Of a stretch of 64,000 nt of DNA, positions 39,325 to 50,324 are shown piece by piece (position 1 is the first letter of the stretch; each line of letters begins with the position of its first letter). The notes beneath the pieces were generated by a model that saw nothing but the letters and a program-made list of their open reading frames with translations, was not told where the DNA came from and did no database searches. The position numbers and the translations under genes are program-made. Location of the stretch: assembly GCF_000150275.1 (NCBI RefSeq), contig NW_002060982.1:69683-133682 (forward strand). Direction: 5' to 3'. Source of the DNA: Trichoplax adhaerens (taxonomy: Eukaryota; Placozoa; Uniplacotomia; Trichoplacea; Trichoplacidae).

Positions 39325-42241
39325 GTCAAAATAGTGATACATGCCCGTAATATAGCTTAATGTTAAGAGAGGATTATGAGAAATGATTCAAAATAAAGAA
39401 CTAAGCTATAATATTCCATAGAAACATCAGCATACTTGTAATTTCTCAATTGTTGATTACAGTTATTTTCATTAAAGTATTTTAGCATTATAGGTTATAA
39501 TTAGTTGTCTTAATTTGGACGTAAGACAGTTTATCTTCTCATATCTTCTTTGATATACTCATTATCTTGGTATTTTAATTATATAGAAAAGTAACAGGTA
39601 CGAATGCTTTATTAATATAATGGATTACGAACTTAAATGCAAAGCACAAGTTTTAAAATGAAACAAAGAGCATAAGAATGAGATAAATCATTAAAATTCG
39701 TTTTAATACTTCATACAAGGAGTACTTTCAAGCGACATGTTAGCAAGTCAGTGACTAAAATCAATATTAATAGCTCTAAAATTGAAATAATATCATGACT
39801 ATAAAGCATTTTTTGAAACTGTTTATTGCGAATATTATGTATGCAATAGCTACCGATTTCTTAAATATTAATCGAATTGTATTACAATGTTCCTATACCG
39901 AATAAATTGCTTAAGATGTTTTACTAAATGTTTTAATTGTGAAGTATGGAATGCTTCTAGCTAATACCGTAAAAATACCAATGGTGAAAAGTATTGGGAC
40001 ATACAACACTTTAAATTAAGTGCTTGCTATTCCTACACTTTATGTTCGACGTTGTAATATACGGCAATACGGTAAAGTTGGTTGTCAATGTTTCTAAAAT
40101 TCGATACATGGCCACAATTACTTGTTTGTGTTGGCTGTATTATTGCTACCTAGCCTATTGATGTAAACTATTTTTCAATTTGTGATGTACTTGTATTCAC
40201 CTTATATCAATGTTACTACTAGCATGTAGCCATGTAATCTGTACAGTATAAATATCGTTTTAATATTTTTAATCAACATACAGGAGTATGATCTTAGCTT
40301 GAATAAAGACATCAGCATCATAAGTTGACATCTGTAGTTTTACTTATCGATTTATATAGATACGGGAGCCTATGTTGCACCCTTAGTATTACAGTATCAT
40401 AACTGAGGTATAATTGCTTCACATATATGCCTTAATATGATAGATTTTAGATAATGACATCCATTAATAGCTTACGAGCATGAAAATCAGTTGTTTCATA
40501 ATCAAAATTAATCATGTGTAATTAATCCACAAAAAGATAAATAAAAATCTCTATCATCATAGCTAATAGGTGCTTTAAAATAATTTATAGCATAACAATC
40601 TTCCGTAACACGATATTGTCCGATTAATCAAAAGCCAAAAGGCTAAGTGTTTTAGTTTGAAGTCATCGATATCGTTCCATCAAAGGTACTATATTTTTAT
40701 TACGAAGTCATCTTCAATCTATTGTCGTTCGGCGATTATTGACAGAGAGCTCATTCATTTACCAAGCTTAATTTATATCAGCGCAAGCTGGTGAGAATGA
40801 CAAATGGAATGGATTTTCTTTTTAAATTCAACGGACGTTACTAAAGTAGTATAGCATGCAGCAATTATGAAATAGCGTTCAACTTTTACTATTTATTTAT
40901 CAAAGGAAATAGCGCACTGTATTATCCTAACTGGCTCATCTATCTACGCCTATGTAAGCATGTCCACTTGAAGTTCATTCAATTTAAATTAATTAAATCA
41001 TGTACTGGCTGTAGATACAATAAATTATATTACAATTATTAAAGAAAACCTGAAATATCTTATGAAGGCATGATGACCGTTAATTAATAGATGTAGAAGT
41101 TAACGATATTATTTCGTCATCATATTACTGTAATAAATAACTTTTAGCTCACTATTGACGTTTAAGTCGTAATTTTAAAGTGGTTTACTATTTGCTACAG
41201 CACAGCTCCATCCTCATACAGTACCGGTATGTATTTACACAGGTAACAGCATATATATTTCTAAAAATTGATAATTACACTAAAAGTGTAGCTTTCATGT
41301 AGGCGTACAGTATATAATATGTGCATGCCATAAAATACATCTTATATTTGCAAAGCTTAATATGATCATCGTGTATAGGATAATAAATTTAATCAGATAA
41401 TCTAGTGCTATCATTGCCGATTTCAGGTAAATATAATATTTAAATTGATAGTGAATAAACTCGGTTCAATGTATTAATGATAGAGCAATTGGCTTATAGC
41501 TTATGCCGAATTGACATAGGTTTGAGATATGAAATAGCATATAAAGTGCAAACATTGTCAGTGAATAACTGCATAGTGTATCTTATTTTTGACTAATGCT
41601 GCCTACATATTAGGCAATAAAATGATAGTAACACAAGGTAATGTACTTAAATTTGCATTAGAGTAAAACCATTCCTATTTTAACTGCACAGTCATGGCTA
41701 TGTCAGCTCAACCAAATAATAGCGTATTTACTGTTGATTATTTATTACCATTGTAATCAGTAAAAACTAGAATTGCAATACGTATAGTTCATTCAAGACT
41801 TCAGCGCTTTATTATTACCAAACTAATAGCGGTCAGATGCTAATGCTGAACTGCAATACGCTTTCATATCTAGTGCTCAATCTATCCAATTCAAGTGAGG
41901 GTGTTTTATGTGATGATTATCATAGCAACGTAATAATACGATATGAATTATTAATGAAAATCACCTTACGGCTATTATATACCCATCTGCTGAGTCATGA
42001 TTATGGTCCACTTTCCTTGTAACCTGATTGGCTGATTAAAATTGATTAATTCTGGCTAATGCATATTGATATAATGATAATGGCTGTAAAACGATAAGGT
42101 TATATAAAATGTTATATTGTGCTGATATAGTACTAGTTATGGACTTTAGAGAAAATTCTTTAAAGTTTATTATGTTCATTGTGAAATTATGTTGTTATCG
42201 CTAGACTATTGATTAGCATATTTAATTAATTATCCCTAAGC
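39325..42241. other. Stretch after the bHLH-PAS exons; no exon assigned
   Basis: If the bHLH-PAS transcript is spliced at 39321, further coding exons should lie here with entry phase 2. I found no convincing one. An open patch near 41831-41900 reads in two frames, one giving an AELQYAFISSAQSIQF-like ending, and another lies near 40025-40165. Neither fits both phase and family. Confidence 0.35.
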
Positions 42242-42249
42242 TATATAAG
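42242..42249 (+). promoter_or_regulatory. TATA box of GST copy A
   Basis: TATATAAG lies about 122 bp before the ATG of copy A, giving an expected transcription start near 42275 and a 5' UTR of about 95 nt. Confidence 0.55.
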
Positions 42250-42370
42250 GAGTTCTCTGCATGTAAAACAGCAAAGAGAACAGATCAGTTGCTCATTCAT
42301 TTGACTAACTAACAAATTATCAATTTTCCTAAGTACCATACTCGTTCGATATTTTCCAAAAGTCGTGAAC

Positions 42371-43097
42371 ATGGCTCAATTCTTAGGAAAAGGAAGTCCG
42401 CGTCCTCCTAAAACCAGCAAAGTTCGGTTGTATTGCTCACGTTTCGATCCTTTCACCGCTGGCCTCCGCTATGTTTTAAGAGAAAAAGGTGTTGAATTTG
42501 AGAATATTTACATCGACACTCACAACGACACAGCTGAATGGTACAAAGACATCAATCCAACTGGTGAAATCCCCGTGTGTGGAGATCGGAGATGAAGCTA
42601 TTCCTGAAACTTTCATCATCTATGACTACCTGGAAGCTAAATTTCCTAGTGTGAAGACTCAACATACTGGTAATGCTTACAAATGGGCAAAAGATCGATT
42701 GTTTGCAACTCGCATCTCGCAAAATTTGGCACCTAAAATTGGTGGACTTGTCAAGGAACCTGAAAAAAACTTCAGTGAAATTGCTACCAAATTGAAGACT
42801 GTTAATTCTATCTTGAGTAAGCGTGGCACAGATTATATTGGTGGTTCAAGCCCAAACTATGCCGATTATTACCTTTGGGGCTGGGTTGAATTAATACCTG
42901 CAATAAAAGCTGCCCATAATTTGAAGTTTGATTTGGATCGTGAAGAGTATAAACATTACTGGGCATGGATCTCTCGCATGGATAAGAACAAGCACATTGA
43001 ACAAGATCGTATCGATCGCAAAGTTAACTTAAAGTTACGTACTGAATTTTTCAAATCTGTCATTGCCGGAAAACCTAATGTACTCGTTGGATTGTAA
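42371..43097 (+). pseudogene. GSTO-like: Omega-class GST-like copy A, broken by a single-base insertion
   Basis: Reading from ATG at 42371 gives MAQFLGKGSPRPPK, then the thioredoxin-fold half, then IPVCGDRR and a stop. Dropping one base, most simply the G at 42575, restores IPCVEIGDEAIPET as in the sister copies, and the frame then runs cleanly to VLVGL and TAA at 43097 (about 241 codons). All other positions are intact: RFDPF at the active site, the glutathione-binding PET, the helical domain with RGTDYIGGSSPNYADYYLWG, and the typical Gly-Leu end. One clean insertion in an otherwise conserved gene suggests a very recent pseudogene or a sequencing/assembly error. The site corresponding to catalytic Cys is Asp. 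Copy A alone has a Cys three residues earlier. Confidence 0.85.
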
Positions 43098-44350
43098 CGT
43101 AAAAGAGTTTTATGCGATATTCATATACGGAAATTCTGAATAAAACATTAGTTTTAAATATACCTATTTTAAAAGCTAATCATACGTATCTTGTATGCTG
43201 ATACGTATATAATCGTTACAATATATTAGTAATAATAATTAATCACAGGTTTATGTACCTCGTAGGTTCAGATGAATTTCAGGTGTAAATTTTCTACGAA
43301 ACATTTTATAGAGACCTATTTTAATTGCAAAAACTTCAACGTTGTTCGATTATTAAAAATTGACTTAATGTTAATTAGCTTCATATTTATTCATTTAAAC
43401 TTTGACATCGTAAATAAAACTACTAGTTATTGAAGTACGTAACACATCATGTCTTGTTCCTGAATCCAATTATACTTAGTCATGCATTAGTAAAGAACAT
43501 AAAGCCTACCATGGTAGTTAGAGCTACAGGTAGCCCTAGTTCTAAGGCAACTGATAAGAGCTAATGGCTAATACTGTACGCACACATGCAGTTACTACAA
43601 TACAATAATCAGCAAAGTATCGCATCCGCACGTGCCCGGGTATGCACACTAAAGATTAAAAAGCTCCTTAAAATTCTTAACATAGAATTAAAGACTACAT
43701 TTTATATGTATTAGATAGTGCCATGTAGTTTATCGTGCTTCTTAAGCAGTGATTTTTTATTCGTAACTGGTTATTGGATGACCGTTGTGAAAACATTGTG
43801 CAAAATCCATTTGCAGAATTTTTCCAGGAAGACAAATTGTAAAATTTAGCTCCTCGGCTCTGAAGTCAGATTCATATTTTATGATATGCACGTAAACAAG
43901 GTTAGAAATACTGTACTTTACTACTGTATATACTTCAACTGCTTATGAGGGCAGTCTAATAGGATAGGTCATAAGATAGATACCGATAGATATCGTGTTC
44001 TGCCATCATAGCATCGTGATATTGCTATTGCTTTATTTACAGATTTTGTAAAGTAAATCGAATTAATTATTTTATACTCAATCATTCATCTACTTTATTA
44101 ATGGGTTACTCACTTAACATGCAACGTTAGATTTCTTTCGATGCTTAAAAGTAAACCGCAGTATATGTCTAACGACTGGCACAATGCATAAGAGGGTAAT
44201 TAAGGAGGCGCCTGATGATTATACCCTAATCGACATCTCCTTTACTCATGTATCTGCTGATTAGTACCGTGCCTAGAGCCAAGCTCAAGAGATATTCAAA
44301 AATCTGCTGTACTCAAACCGTGAAACAGAGATTAAGAGGTTTTGCAATCT
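43098..44350. other. Gene-free stretch between GST copies A and B
   Basis: Presumed 3' UTR of copy A, then AT-rich DNA with short TACTGTA-type motifs near 43915. No exon recognised. Confidence 0.45.
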
Positions 44351-44452
44351 TTATAACCGATTAAATGAGCTATCCATGTCCCATTTATATTCACAAAATT
44401 TCTGACCAAACGCTAATATCAATAAGCATACCAACACTATCGATAATTTCAT
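44351..44452 (-). CDS. Possible small secreted peptide or signal-peptide exon
   Basis: An ATG opens 33 codons: MKLSIVLVCLLILAFGQ is a near-ideal signal peptide, followed by KFCEYKWDMDSSFNRL and TAA. A GTGAAT donor inside (after KF) would make this the first exon of a longer secreted protein. Otherwise it would yield a mature peptide of about 16 residues. It lies between GST copies A and B. No known peptide family is recognised. Confidence 0.3.
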   Translation of the reverse strand: MKLSIVLVCLLILAFGQKFCEYKWDMDSSFNRL

Positions 44453-44726
44453 TTTTAAACCTTTTATTGGCTGTATCTCATCAAATGCTTCCCACCTATG
44501 ACAAAATTATTTTCCGGCGTTACATATCTGCAAATGCTATCCAATCCAACCAACGTGGTGCATTAGTTACTAGTTTACATGTATCGATTAGGAGAACGAC
44601 ATACAAGTAAATCTGCAAGCTAAACTAATAATAAAACAGCTAATGTCATGCGCATCTTTCCAAATTCATACGTCTTAAAAAATTGACATCATGAGTAAAG
44701 AATCACTGCAAGCATTTTTGTCATCG

Positions 44727-45449
44727 TTAAAGTCCAACTTTCATATTTGGGCTCCCAGCCTTGACCGTTTTCAAGTATTCAGTTCGAGTTTGAAAGTTAA
44801 CCTTACGATCAACACGGTCTTGTTCAATATGTTTATCTTTATCCATTCGGAAAACCCACGCAAAATAATTCTTGTAAGCTTTATCATTGTGGATGTCAAT
44901 TTTTAGATCATGAGCGGCTTTCAACGATGGAATCACTTCAACCCAAGCAAACAAATAATAATCTGCATAATTTGGTTTATCGCCACCGATATAATCTGTT
45001 CCTCGCATTCCTAAAATCTCATCTACCTTTTTTAATTTTGCAAGGAGATCATCGACATTATCATTGGGATTTTTAAGGCAGCCAGTAATCTTTGGCACTA
45101 CATTTTGCTTAAATCGAGTGACAAATAAGCGATCTTTGCTCCACTTGTAAGCATCCCCAGTTCGTTGCATTTTTACTTGTGGAAATTTAGCTTCCAAGTA
45201 GTCGTGGATGATCATACTTTCAGGGATCACCTCATCCCCACACTCTACGCAAGGAATCTCACCGGTTGGGTTGATGTCGTTATACCATTCGGGCTTATCT
45301 TGTAGGTTAATATAACAATCTTCGAAATCAATACCTTTAGCTCGTAAAACATATCGAAGAGATGCACTATATGGATCAAATCGTGAGGAATATAATCTTA
45401 CTTTGGATGACTTTGCTGGACGTGAAGTTGATTTATCCAAGAATGACAT
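44727..45449 (-). CDS. GSTO-like: Omega-class glutathione S-transferase-like protein, copy B (intact)
   Basis: An intact 240-residue, intronless frame; human GSTO1 is 241. The thioredoxin-like half (about 15-95) carries VRLYSSRFDPYSAS, the KPEW motif, the cis-Pro loop TGEIPCVECGDE and the glutathione-contacting PES. The helical half has RGTDYIGGDKPNYADYYLF and ends VGL, as omega GSTs do. In GSTO1 the aligned motif is RFCPF, with the Cys forming the mixed disulfide with glutathione; here it is Asp25. Thioltransferase or dehydroascorbate reductase activity is therefore doubtful, while glutathione binding may persist. The product should be cytosolic (no signal peptide). A TATA box lies at 45556-45563, about 110 bp upstream. 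Confidence 0.92.
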   Translation of the reverse strand: MSFLDKSTSRPAKSSKVRLYSSRFDPYSASLRYVLRAKGIDFEDCYINLQDKPEWYNDINPTGEIPCVECGDEVIPESMIIHDYLEAKFPQVKMQRTGDAYKWSKDRLFVTRFKQNVVPKITGCLKNPNDNVDDLLAKLKKVDEILGMRGTDYIGGDKPNYADYYLFAWVEVIPSLKAAHDLKIDIHNDKAYKNYFAWVFRMDKDKHIEQDRVDRKVNFQTRTEYLKTVKAGSPNMKVGL

Positions 45450-45555
45450 GCTGTTGATTTGTTATTTATTTCCTATTACTGTAGCTCAAATCACGAATTT
45501 TTGGCACGTCGTCGTACTTATTGGAGGAAAAGGAAGATTTGCCAATTCGAAGCTC

Positions 45556-45563
45556 TTTTTATA
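45556..45563 (-). promoter_or_regulatory. TATA box of GST copy B
   Basis: TATAAAAA on the minus strand, 107 bp before the copy B ATG. TACTGTAC palindromes (45563-45600) abut it on the upstream side. Confidence 0.5.
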
Positions 45564-46601
45564 CAGTACTGTCTGTCGCCCCTTGCTACTGTACTGTACG
45601 CATTTATAGTATAAATTCAATTTTATACAGTCAATAAGTATAGTTCAAATAAAATCGAATATATCATTAAACATGTGATAGCGAATATGAAAGGCATGCG
45701 CTATGCAGTAAAATAAAATAAAATAAGTAAATAAATGGATAAAATAAATAACTTGCTGTTAATAATAAAATTTAATTTATGTCATTTATTTATTTACTGT
45801 TAATAAGAATACAGTTATAGCACAGTAAACTACAATTTACAGCACGGTTTAATCAGATCACTATAACAAACCTATACAGTACATACTGGTTGAAAGCTGT
45901 TCAGCACTATTGTGTGGCCTTCACTAGGTCTTGAAGTTTTTAAGCGATTTGTATTATTAAATTTAGTTAAAATTTCACTTAAAGAGATCCTTACAACCTA
46001 AAACACTTGTTGTTTTATTTATTTACAGTTTATTAATTTTACTGAAGAAGTAGTGGAGTTATTTTATCCTCTTGAAGGTTTCTATTAATGCAAACCACCA
46101 AGTCCTCGAAAAATGCCAACTCGTGTGTACAACTCACACAGTGATAGTAATAGCAGGGCAGTCGGACTCTACAATGACTGAAGATGGGTCGAGTAGTCTC
46201 TGCTATTAGACATGATTAAGGAAAGAGAGAAGGACGGAAAACTGGTTTTCACCCATATTGGACAGCTGGACAATGGACAGCGTACTGTAGTCCATGATAC
46301 AGCACGGTTGCTCCAGCTTAAAACATACAGTACACTCAGTGAGTACAGTAGATAGTGCAAAGGGTGACCAACAGTCCCTTTGCAAAAACATCGAAGTGGA
46401 GTATTTTGCTGGTCACTTTACTATGCCAGGAAACTGGAACCGTAAACTATATTAGACAGTACTGTAGAGTACTGTAGACTTCACAAGTGGAACATTTAGG
46501 ATCAATCTCTATAGTACAGTTTCTGCAAAACAGGACGGTCGAGAAAAATAGGATTCGTTTTAGTGTAAGTTGGAAGAAAACGATAGCGAGTCCTTCACAA
46601 A

Positions 46602-47327
46602 ATGGCTCAAATCCAGTTGCTAACGAAAGGAAGTGAACGGCCACCTAAATCTTCCAAAGTACGCTTATATGGTGCACGATTTGACACTCACAGCGCCGGA
46701 ATTCGCTATGTACTGCGCGATAAAGGGATCGATTTCGAAGATGTATACATACATACCTTCGTCAAACCCGAATGGTATGAGGATATTAATCCGGTAGGTA
46801 AAATTCCTTGTGTGGAATACGGCGATGAAATTGTTCCTGAAACCTTTGTAATCTATGATTACCTGGAGGAAAAATTTCCAAGTAAAGGCTCTCAGCAAAT
46901 GGATGCATACAAAAGAAGTATGGATAGAGTGTTCATGGTACGATGTGCTGAATTTTTAACACCTAAAATTATCGACTGTATGAAAAATGCAAAGGATAAT
47001 CTTGCAAGCTTAGAGCAAGCCTTATTAAAAGTCAATGATATCTTGCTTAAGCGAGGTACTCATTATTTTGGTGGCTCTAGTCCAAACTACGTTGATTACT
47101 ACTTATGGAGTTGGGTAGAAGTCATGCCGGTGATGATTGGGCTTCATGGAGTAAAACTGGAATTGGATAAAGAGAAATACACAACCTATTTGGCTTGGAT
47201 CGACCGCATGGATAAGAACGAACACGTTGAAAAGGATCGCTTAGAACGTAAAGTCAATTTTGAGACCAGAACAGAATATTTAAAATCCCTTTTAGCTGGT
47301 CGTCCAAATCCAACTATTGGGCTTTAA
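46602..47327 (+). CDS. GSTO-like: Omega-class glutathione S-transferase-like protein, copy C (intact)
   Basis: An intact 241-residue, intronless frame. It is the most divergent of the intact copies. The active-site motif is GARFDTHSAG, with Asp28 in place of catalytic Cys and Thr-His in place of Pro-Tyr/Phe. The rest of the omega signature is kept: KPEWYEDINPVGKIPCVE, PETFVIYDYLEEKFP, RGTHYFGGSSPNYVDYYLW, and the final IGL. Losing the motif Pro as well as the Cys suggests a different pocket. No clear TATA box is seen. The upstream 100-250 bp hold several TACTGTA units, and copy B is transcribed divergently 1.15 kb away. Confidence 0.92.
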   Translation: MAQIQLLTKGSERPPKSSKVRLYGARFDTHSAGIRYVLRDKGIDFEDVYIHTFVKPEWYEDINPVGKIPCVEYGDEIVPETFVIYDYLEEKFPSKGSQQMDAYKRSMDRVFMVRCAEFLTPKIIDCMKNAKDNLASLEQALLKVNDILLKRGTHYFGGSSPNYVDYYLWSWVEVMPVMIGLHGVKLELDKEKYTTYLAWIDRMDKNEHVEKDRLERKVNFETRTEYLKSLLAGRPNPTIGL

Positions 47328-48160
47328 TTAGTGGCGAAAGTTTCAGTGTGCTATCTTATTGTATGTTTTCATAGGAAATTGATTTAAAAGATTTACAGTA
47401 AGAGTGTACAGCATGTAAAAATGTAACAGGATCAACTTGCAAGAACGACCCTCCATGCAATCCAGTAGATGGATTGTGCATAACTTGATACGTGGCACAT
47501 ATTTCGATTTTGAGATATCTCTACTCTCTTAAACTGTGTGTTTTCTAGAAAGTAAACTAAATTTATGGTTAAATCGTGTGATGATTTTTAAAACGCCTAT
47601 GTTTTAATTTTTGAAAGTGGTGGTACTGTGCGGCGAAGTCATTTGTATGCATTATTTTCGAAAATAAGTAATATTATATTGGAATCGAACTAACATCCCC
47701 TTGAAAACAGTTACATAAAGTCGTGAAAGTTTATAAATTAGCACAAGTGATTCAGAAAAATACGTGCAATTAGGTTGTCACTAGTGCTGCGTAGTATCGG
47801 CATTTGCTACTAACATTACTGTATGTATACTTTAAGAATTCAGTACTTAATCAAGAGGTACATGTACTGTATCACTACGGGTCTGTGTGTTTTACCGTTA
47901 GGACTCGCAATCAGGTATACATTTTTTACTCTTAATTCAATAATAAAATTTATTAACAACCTGGATGATAATATGGAATACAGCTATAGTAAAGCAGCAT
48001 TCACTGCAACAACAGTGACATTATTAATTGACAAACGGAAATTGCATACGCAATACTGAGCGAATTTAATTAGTTAATTTTCCTTCAAGATGAGCTCAGA
48101 AATCAATTATTTTACATGGTATATATCAGTTAGGTCTCCGAACTATCCCGATTTACAGGC
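47328..48160. other. Intergenic stretch between convergent GST copies C and D
   Basis: Both neighbours end here, so this holds their 3' UTRs. No exon is recognised. An open frame at 47823-48059 lacks splice or family support. Confidence 0.45.
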
Positions 48161-48877
48161 TTACAGCCCAACCTTAACATCCGGAGATCCTGCAAGTACA
48201 GTTTTAAAGAAGGCAGTGCGGTTCTTTAAATCAGCTTTATGAGTAGCTCGATCATTCTCAACGTTCTTGTCCTTATCCATGCGCATAACCCAAGCCCAGT
48301 AATTGCTGTATTCATTCTTATCCAACTCAAATTTCAAATCATGAGCTCCTTTCAAAGCTGGAAGTAGCTCTACCCATCCGAACAAGAAATAATCAGCAAA
48401 GTTAGGACTAGCTCCACCTAGATAGTCGGTACCACGTTTGCCCATAATGCCATCAATGATCTTCAAGACCTTGGTGACTTCTTCAAGGTTATCATTTGGA
48501 TTTTTAACACAGCCGGTAATTTTTGGAGTAAGATATTCCTTGGTATGAGCTACAAATATCTTGTCTTGAGCCTTCTTGTACGGATCAGTTGGTTGGGTCT
48601 TTACCTGAGGATATCTATCTTCTAGATAATCGTAGATAACGGACGTTTCTGATACGACTTCGTCGCCAGTCTCCAAGCATGGTATATGACCGGTGGGATT
48701 GACCTCCTTGTACCATTCAGGCTTGTTATGGACATCGACGTAAGCATATTCATAGTCGATGCCTTTTGCACCCAATACAAAACGAATTCCAGCACTATAA
48801 GGATCAAATCGCGAAGTGTACAGTCGCGGCTTCGATGATTTTGCTGGACGTTGACTATCTTTGCCCAAGAATGACAT
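48161..48877 (-). CDS. GSTO-like: Omega-class glutathione S-transferase-like protein, copy D (intact)
   Basis: An intact 238-residue, intronless frame starting MSFLGKDSQRPAKSSK. The frame is open further upstream to an ATG at 48979, which would add 34 residues with a hydrophobic run. I reject that start because a TATA box (48982-48989) sits only a few bases before it, placing transcription start near 48955, inside the extension. Motifs: YTSRFDPYSAG with Asp for catalytic Cys, KPEWYKEVNPTGHIPCLE, ETSVIYDYLEDRYP, RGTDYLGGASPNFADYFLFG, final VGL. It is closest to copy E (same YT-x-RFDPYSAGIRF motif and KTQPTDPYKKA linker), so D and E probably come from the most recent duplication. Confidence 0.92.
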   Translation of the reverse strand: MSFLGKDSQRPAKSSKPRLYTSRFDPYSAGIRFVLGAKGIDYEYAYVDVHNKPEWYKEVNPTGHIPCLETGDEVVSETSVIYDYLEDRYPQVKTQPTDPYKKAQDKIFVAHTKEYLTPKITGCVKNPNDNLEEVTKVLKIIDGIMGKRGTDYLGGASPNFADYFLFGWVELLPALKGAHDLKFELDKNEYSNYWAWVMRMDKDKNVENDRATHKADLKNRTAFFKTVLAGSPDVKVGL

Positions 48878-48981
48878 ACTTTCAGAGTCGATTTCAAAGC
48901 GTGCACAGTACAACAAAAAGTAGACGAGCAAAACAAGGATTCCCGAGTTGGAACTTGAGCTCGTTCTGCAGCAAGACACGA

Positions 48982-48989
48982 TATTTATA
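48982..48989 (-). promoter_or_regulatory. TATA box of GST copy D, which decides the start codon
   Basis: TATAAATA on the minus strand, about 105 bp before the chosen ATG at 48877. It is too close to the alternative ATG at 48979 for that codon to be in the mRNA. Confidence 0.55.
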
Positions 48990-50266
48990 CTATCGGGGCT
49001 TTAAGTGGGCGGGATAAAGCGAACAGATAAGAATTTAGCGGGATAGACTGTCTGGTTTTGTACTTTATGCATATGCTACTATCCACAGAGCAGCACGCTA
49101 CAAACAATGGAACAGCGTGTAAATAGTACAGTTTTACAGAATCATATTTTCTAGCTACATTTTATTGAACAGCTACAATTCTAATGGTGAATAGTTTAGT
49201 CTCATGGGCATGTTAAGGATAGCAGCGTTTTTTTGAATAAATCCAAAAGCATAAACGGTAGATTGGTGTTGCGTTTGGTAAAGTACTTGAATGTACCGTG
49301 TCCTAATATACAGTGAATATGACAATATACACATACACATGTAACGGTACCGTACTATATTTATTCGGAGGCGGATCTTTTAACTAGTAATATGGCAAGA
49401 ATTAAATTAACATCGTACATGTTCGTGCAGCTCATTTGGAGAATAAAAGAGCTGTTGACACAAAAGTGCTGAATCATTATTATCTGCAAAATTCTTTCCA
49501 CGCGATTGGCTACTGAATGCAAGACAATCAAAACATGAAATAGTTTACGATTAATAATAAGAATAAGAATAACTAGTGCAAACTCCCGTCGCTTTACTGA
49601 CGGTTTACGATAATGTGCTCATTTAACAGAGGTTCAGTAACTTTATACCGTACCGTGTAGACCTGTCAGAGGTTCAGTAACTTTATATCGTGTACTGTGT
49701 ACAGTACTGTACTGTACTGTAATGTACTAATCGAGTTACTGTACAGTACAGTACGTCGTTTACCATTATTTTATTTTTTTCATGATATCTATTAAATGGG
49801 CTATTTAATTACTTGTTTGCCCCTCGATGCTGTCGCGGACTGTCAACAAAAAGCCCAAGGATCTCTGAGGAGCATGTGCTCACAAATGGAAGCTATAATA
49901 ACGCCATTAAATTAAATTAATGTTGAATGTTAAAATTTGTAATATGCACTAACTCCATATACAGTATATGTACTATATATATATACCATATACACCACTA
50001 CAGTACGTGAATGTTTCAAGATTGCAAGTTGCAATTTCTTCAAATTGATCGCGCGCGCTACTGTGCTACTGCAATGTATAACATTTCAAATTTTATTTTC
50101 AGTAAGTTATACACGCGTAGGCAATAAATAATAATATAAATAAATAATAATGTTAATAAGAATCATAACACTATAATAATTATTTATAACACACCGAAAT
50201 TACAATGTAGGCGAATGTACCGACGTACTCTACATGTACAATACGTGTATTTATGTACTGTACTCG
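48990..50266. repeat. Divergent intergenic region between GST copies D and E, rich in GTAC palindromes and short duplications
   Basis: A 40-bp unit starting CAGAGGTTCAGTAACTTTAT is duplicated in tandem (49627-49666 and 49667-49706, with substitutions). It runs into an alternating TACTGTAC/GTACAGTAC block at about 49690-49760. More TATA/GTA-type low complexity lies at 49960-50000 and TACTGTAC at 50235-50265. No coding exon is recognised. Both flanking promoters lie at its edges. Confidence 0.6.
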
Positions 50267-50275
50267 TATATAAAG
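50267..50275 (+). promoter_or_regulatory. TATA box of GST copy E
   Basis: TATATAAAG, 58 bp before the copy E ATG, with TACTGTAC directly upstream. Expected transcription start is near 50298, giving a very short 5' UTR. Confidence 0.6.
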
Positions 50276-50324
50276 AACAACAAAGTCTAACAAGTTTCAT
50301 AATACCTAAAGTACGAATACAGTA

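Noticed and set aside
42371-42595. Copy A as a genuine short thioredoxin-fold-only protein ending GDRR
   Set aside because: The remaining two thirds of the gene continue perfectly in the next frame, so the stop is a frameshift artefact.
48878-48979. N-terminal extension of GST copy D starting at the upstream in-frame ATG (hydrophobic, could look like a signal anchor)
   Set aside because: A TATA box at 48982-48989 puts transcription start inside the extension, and no sister copy has such an extension.
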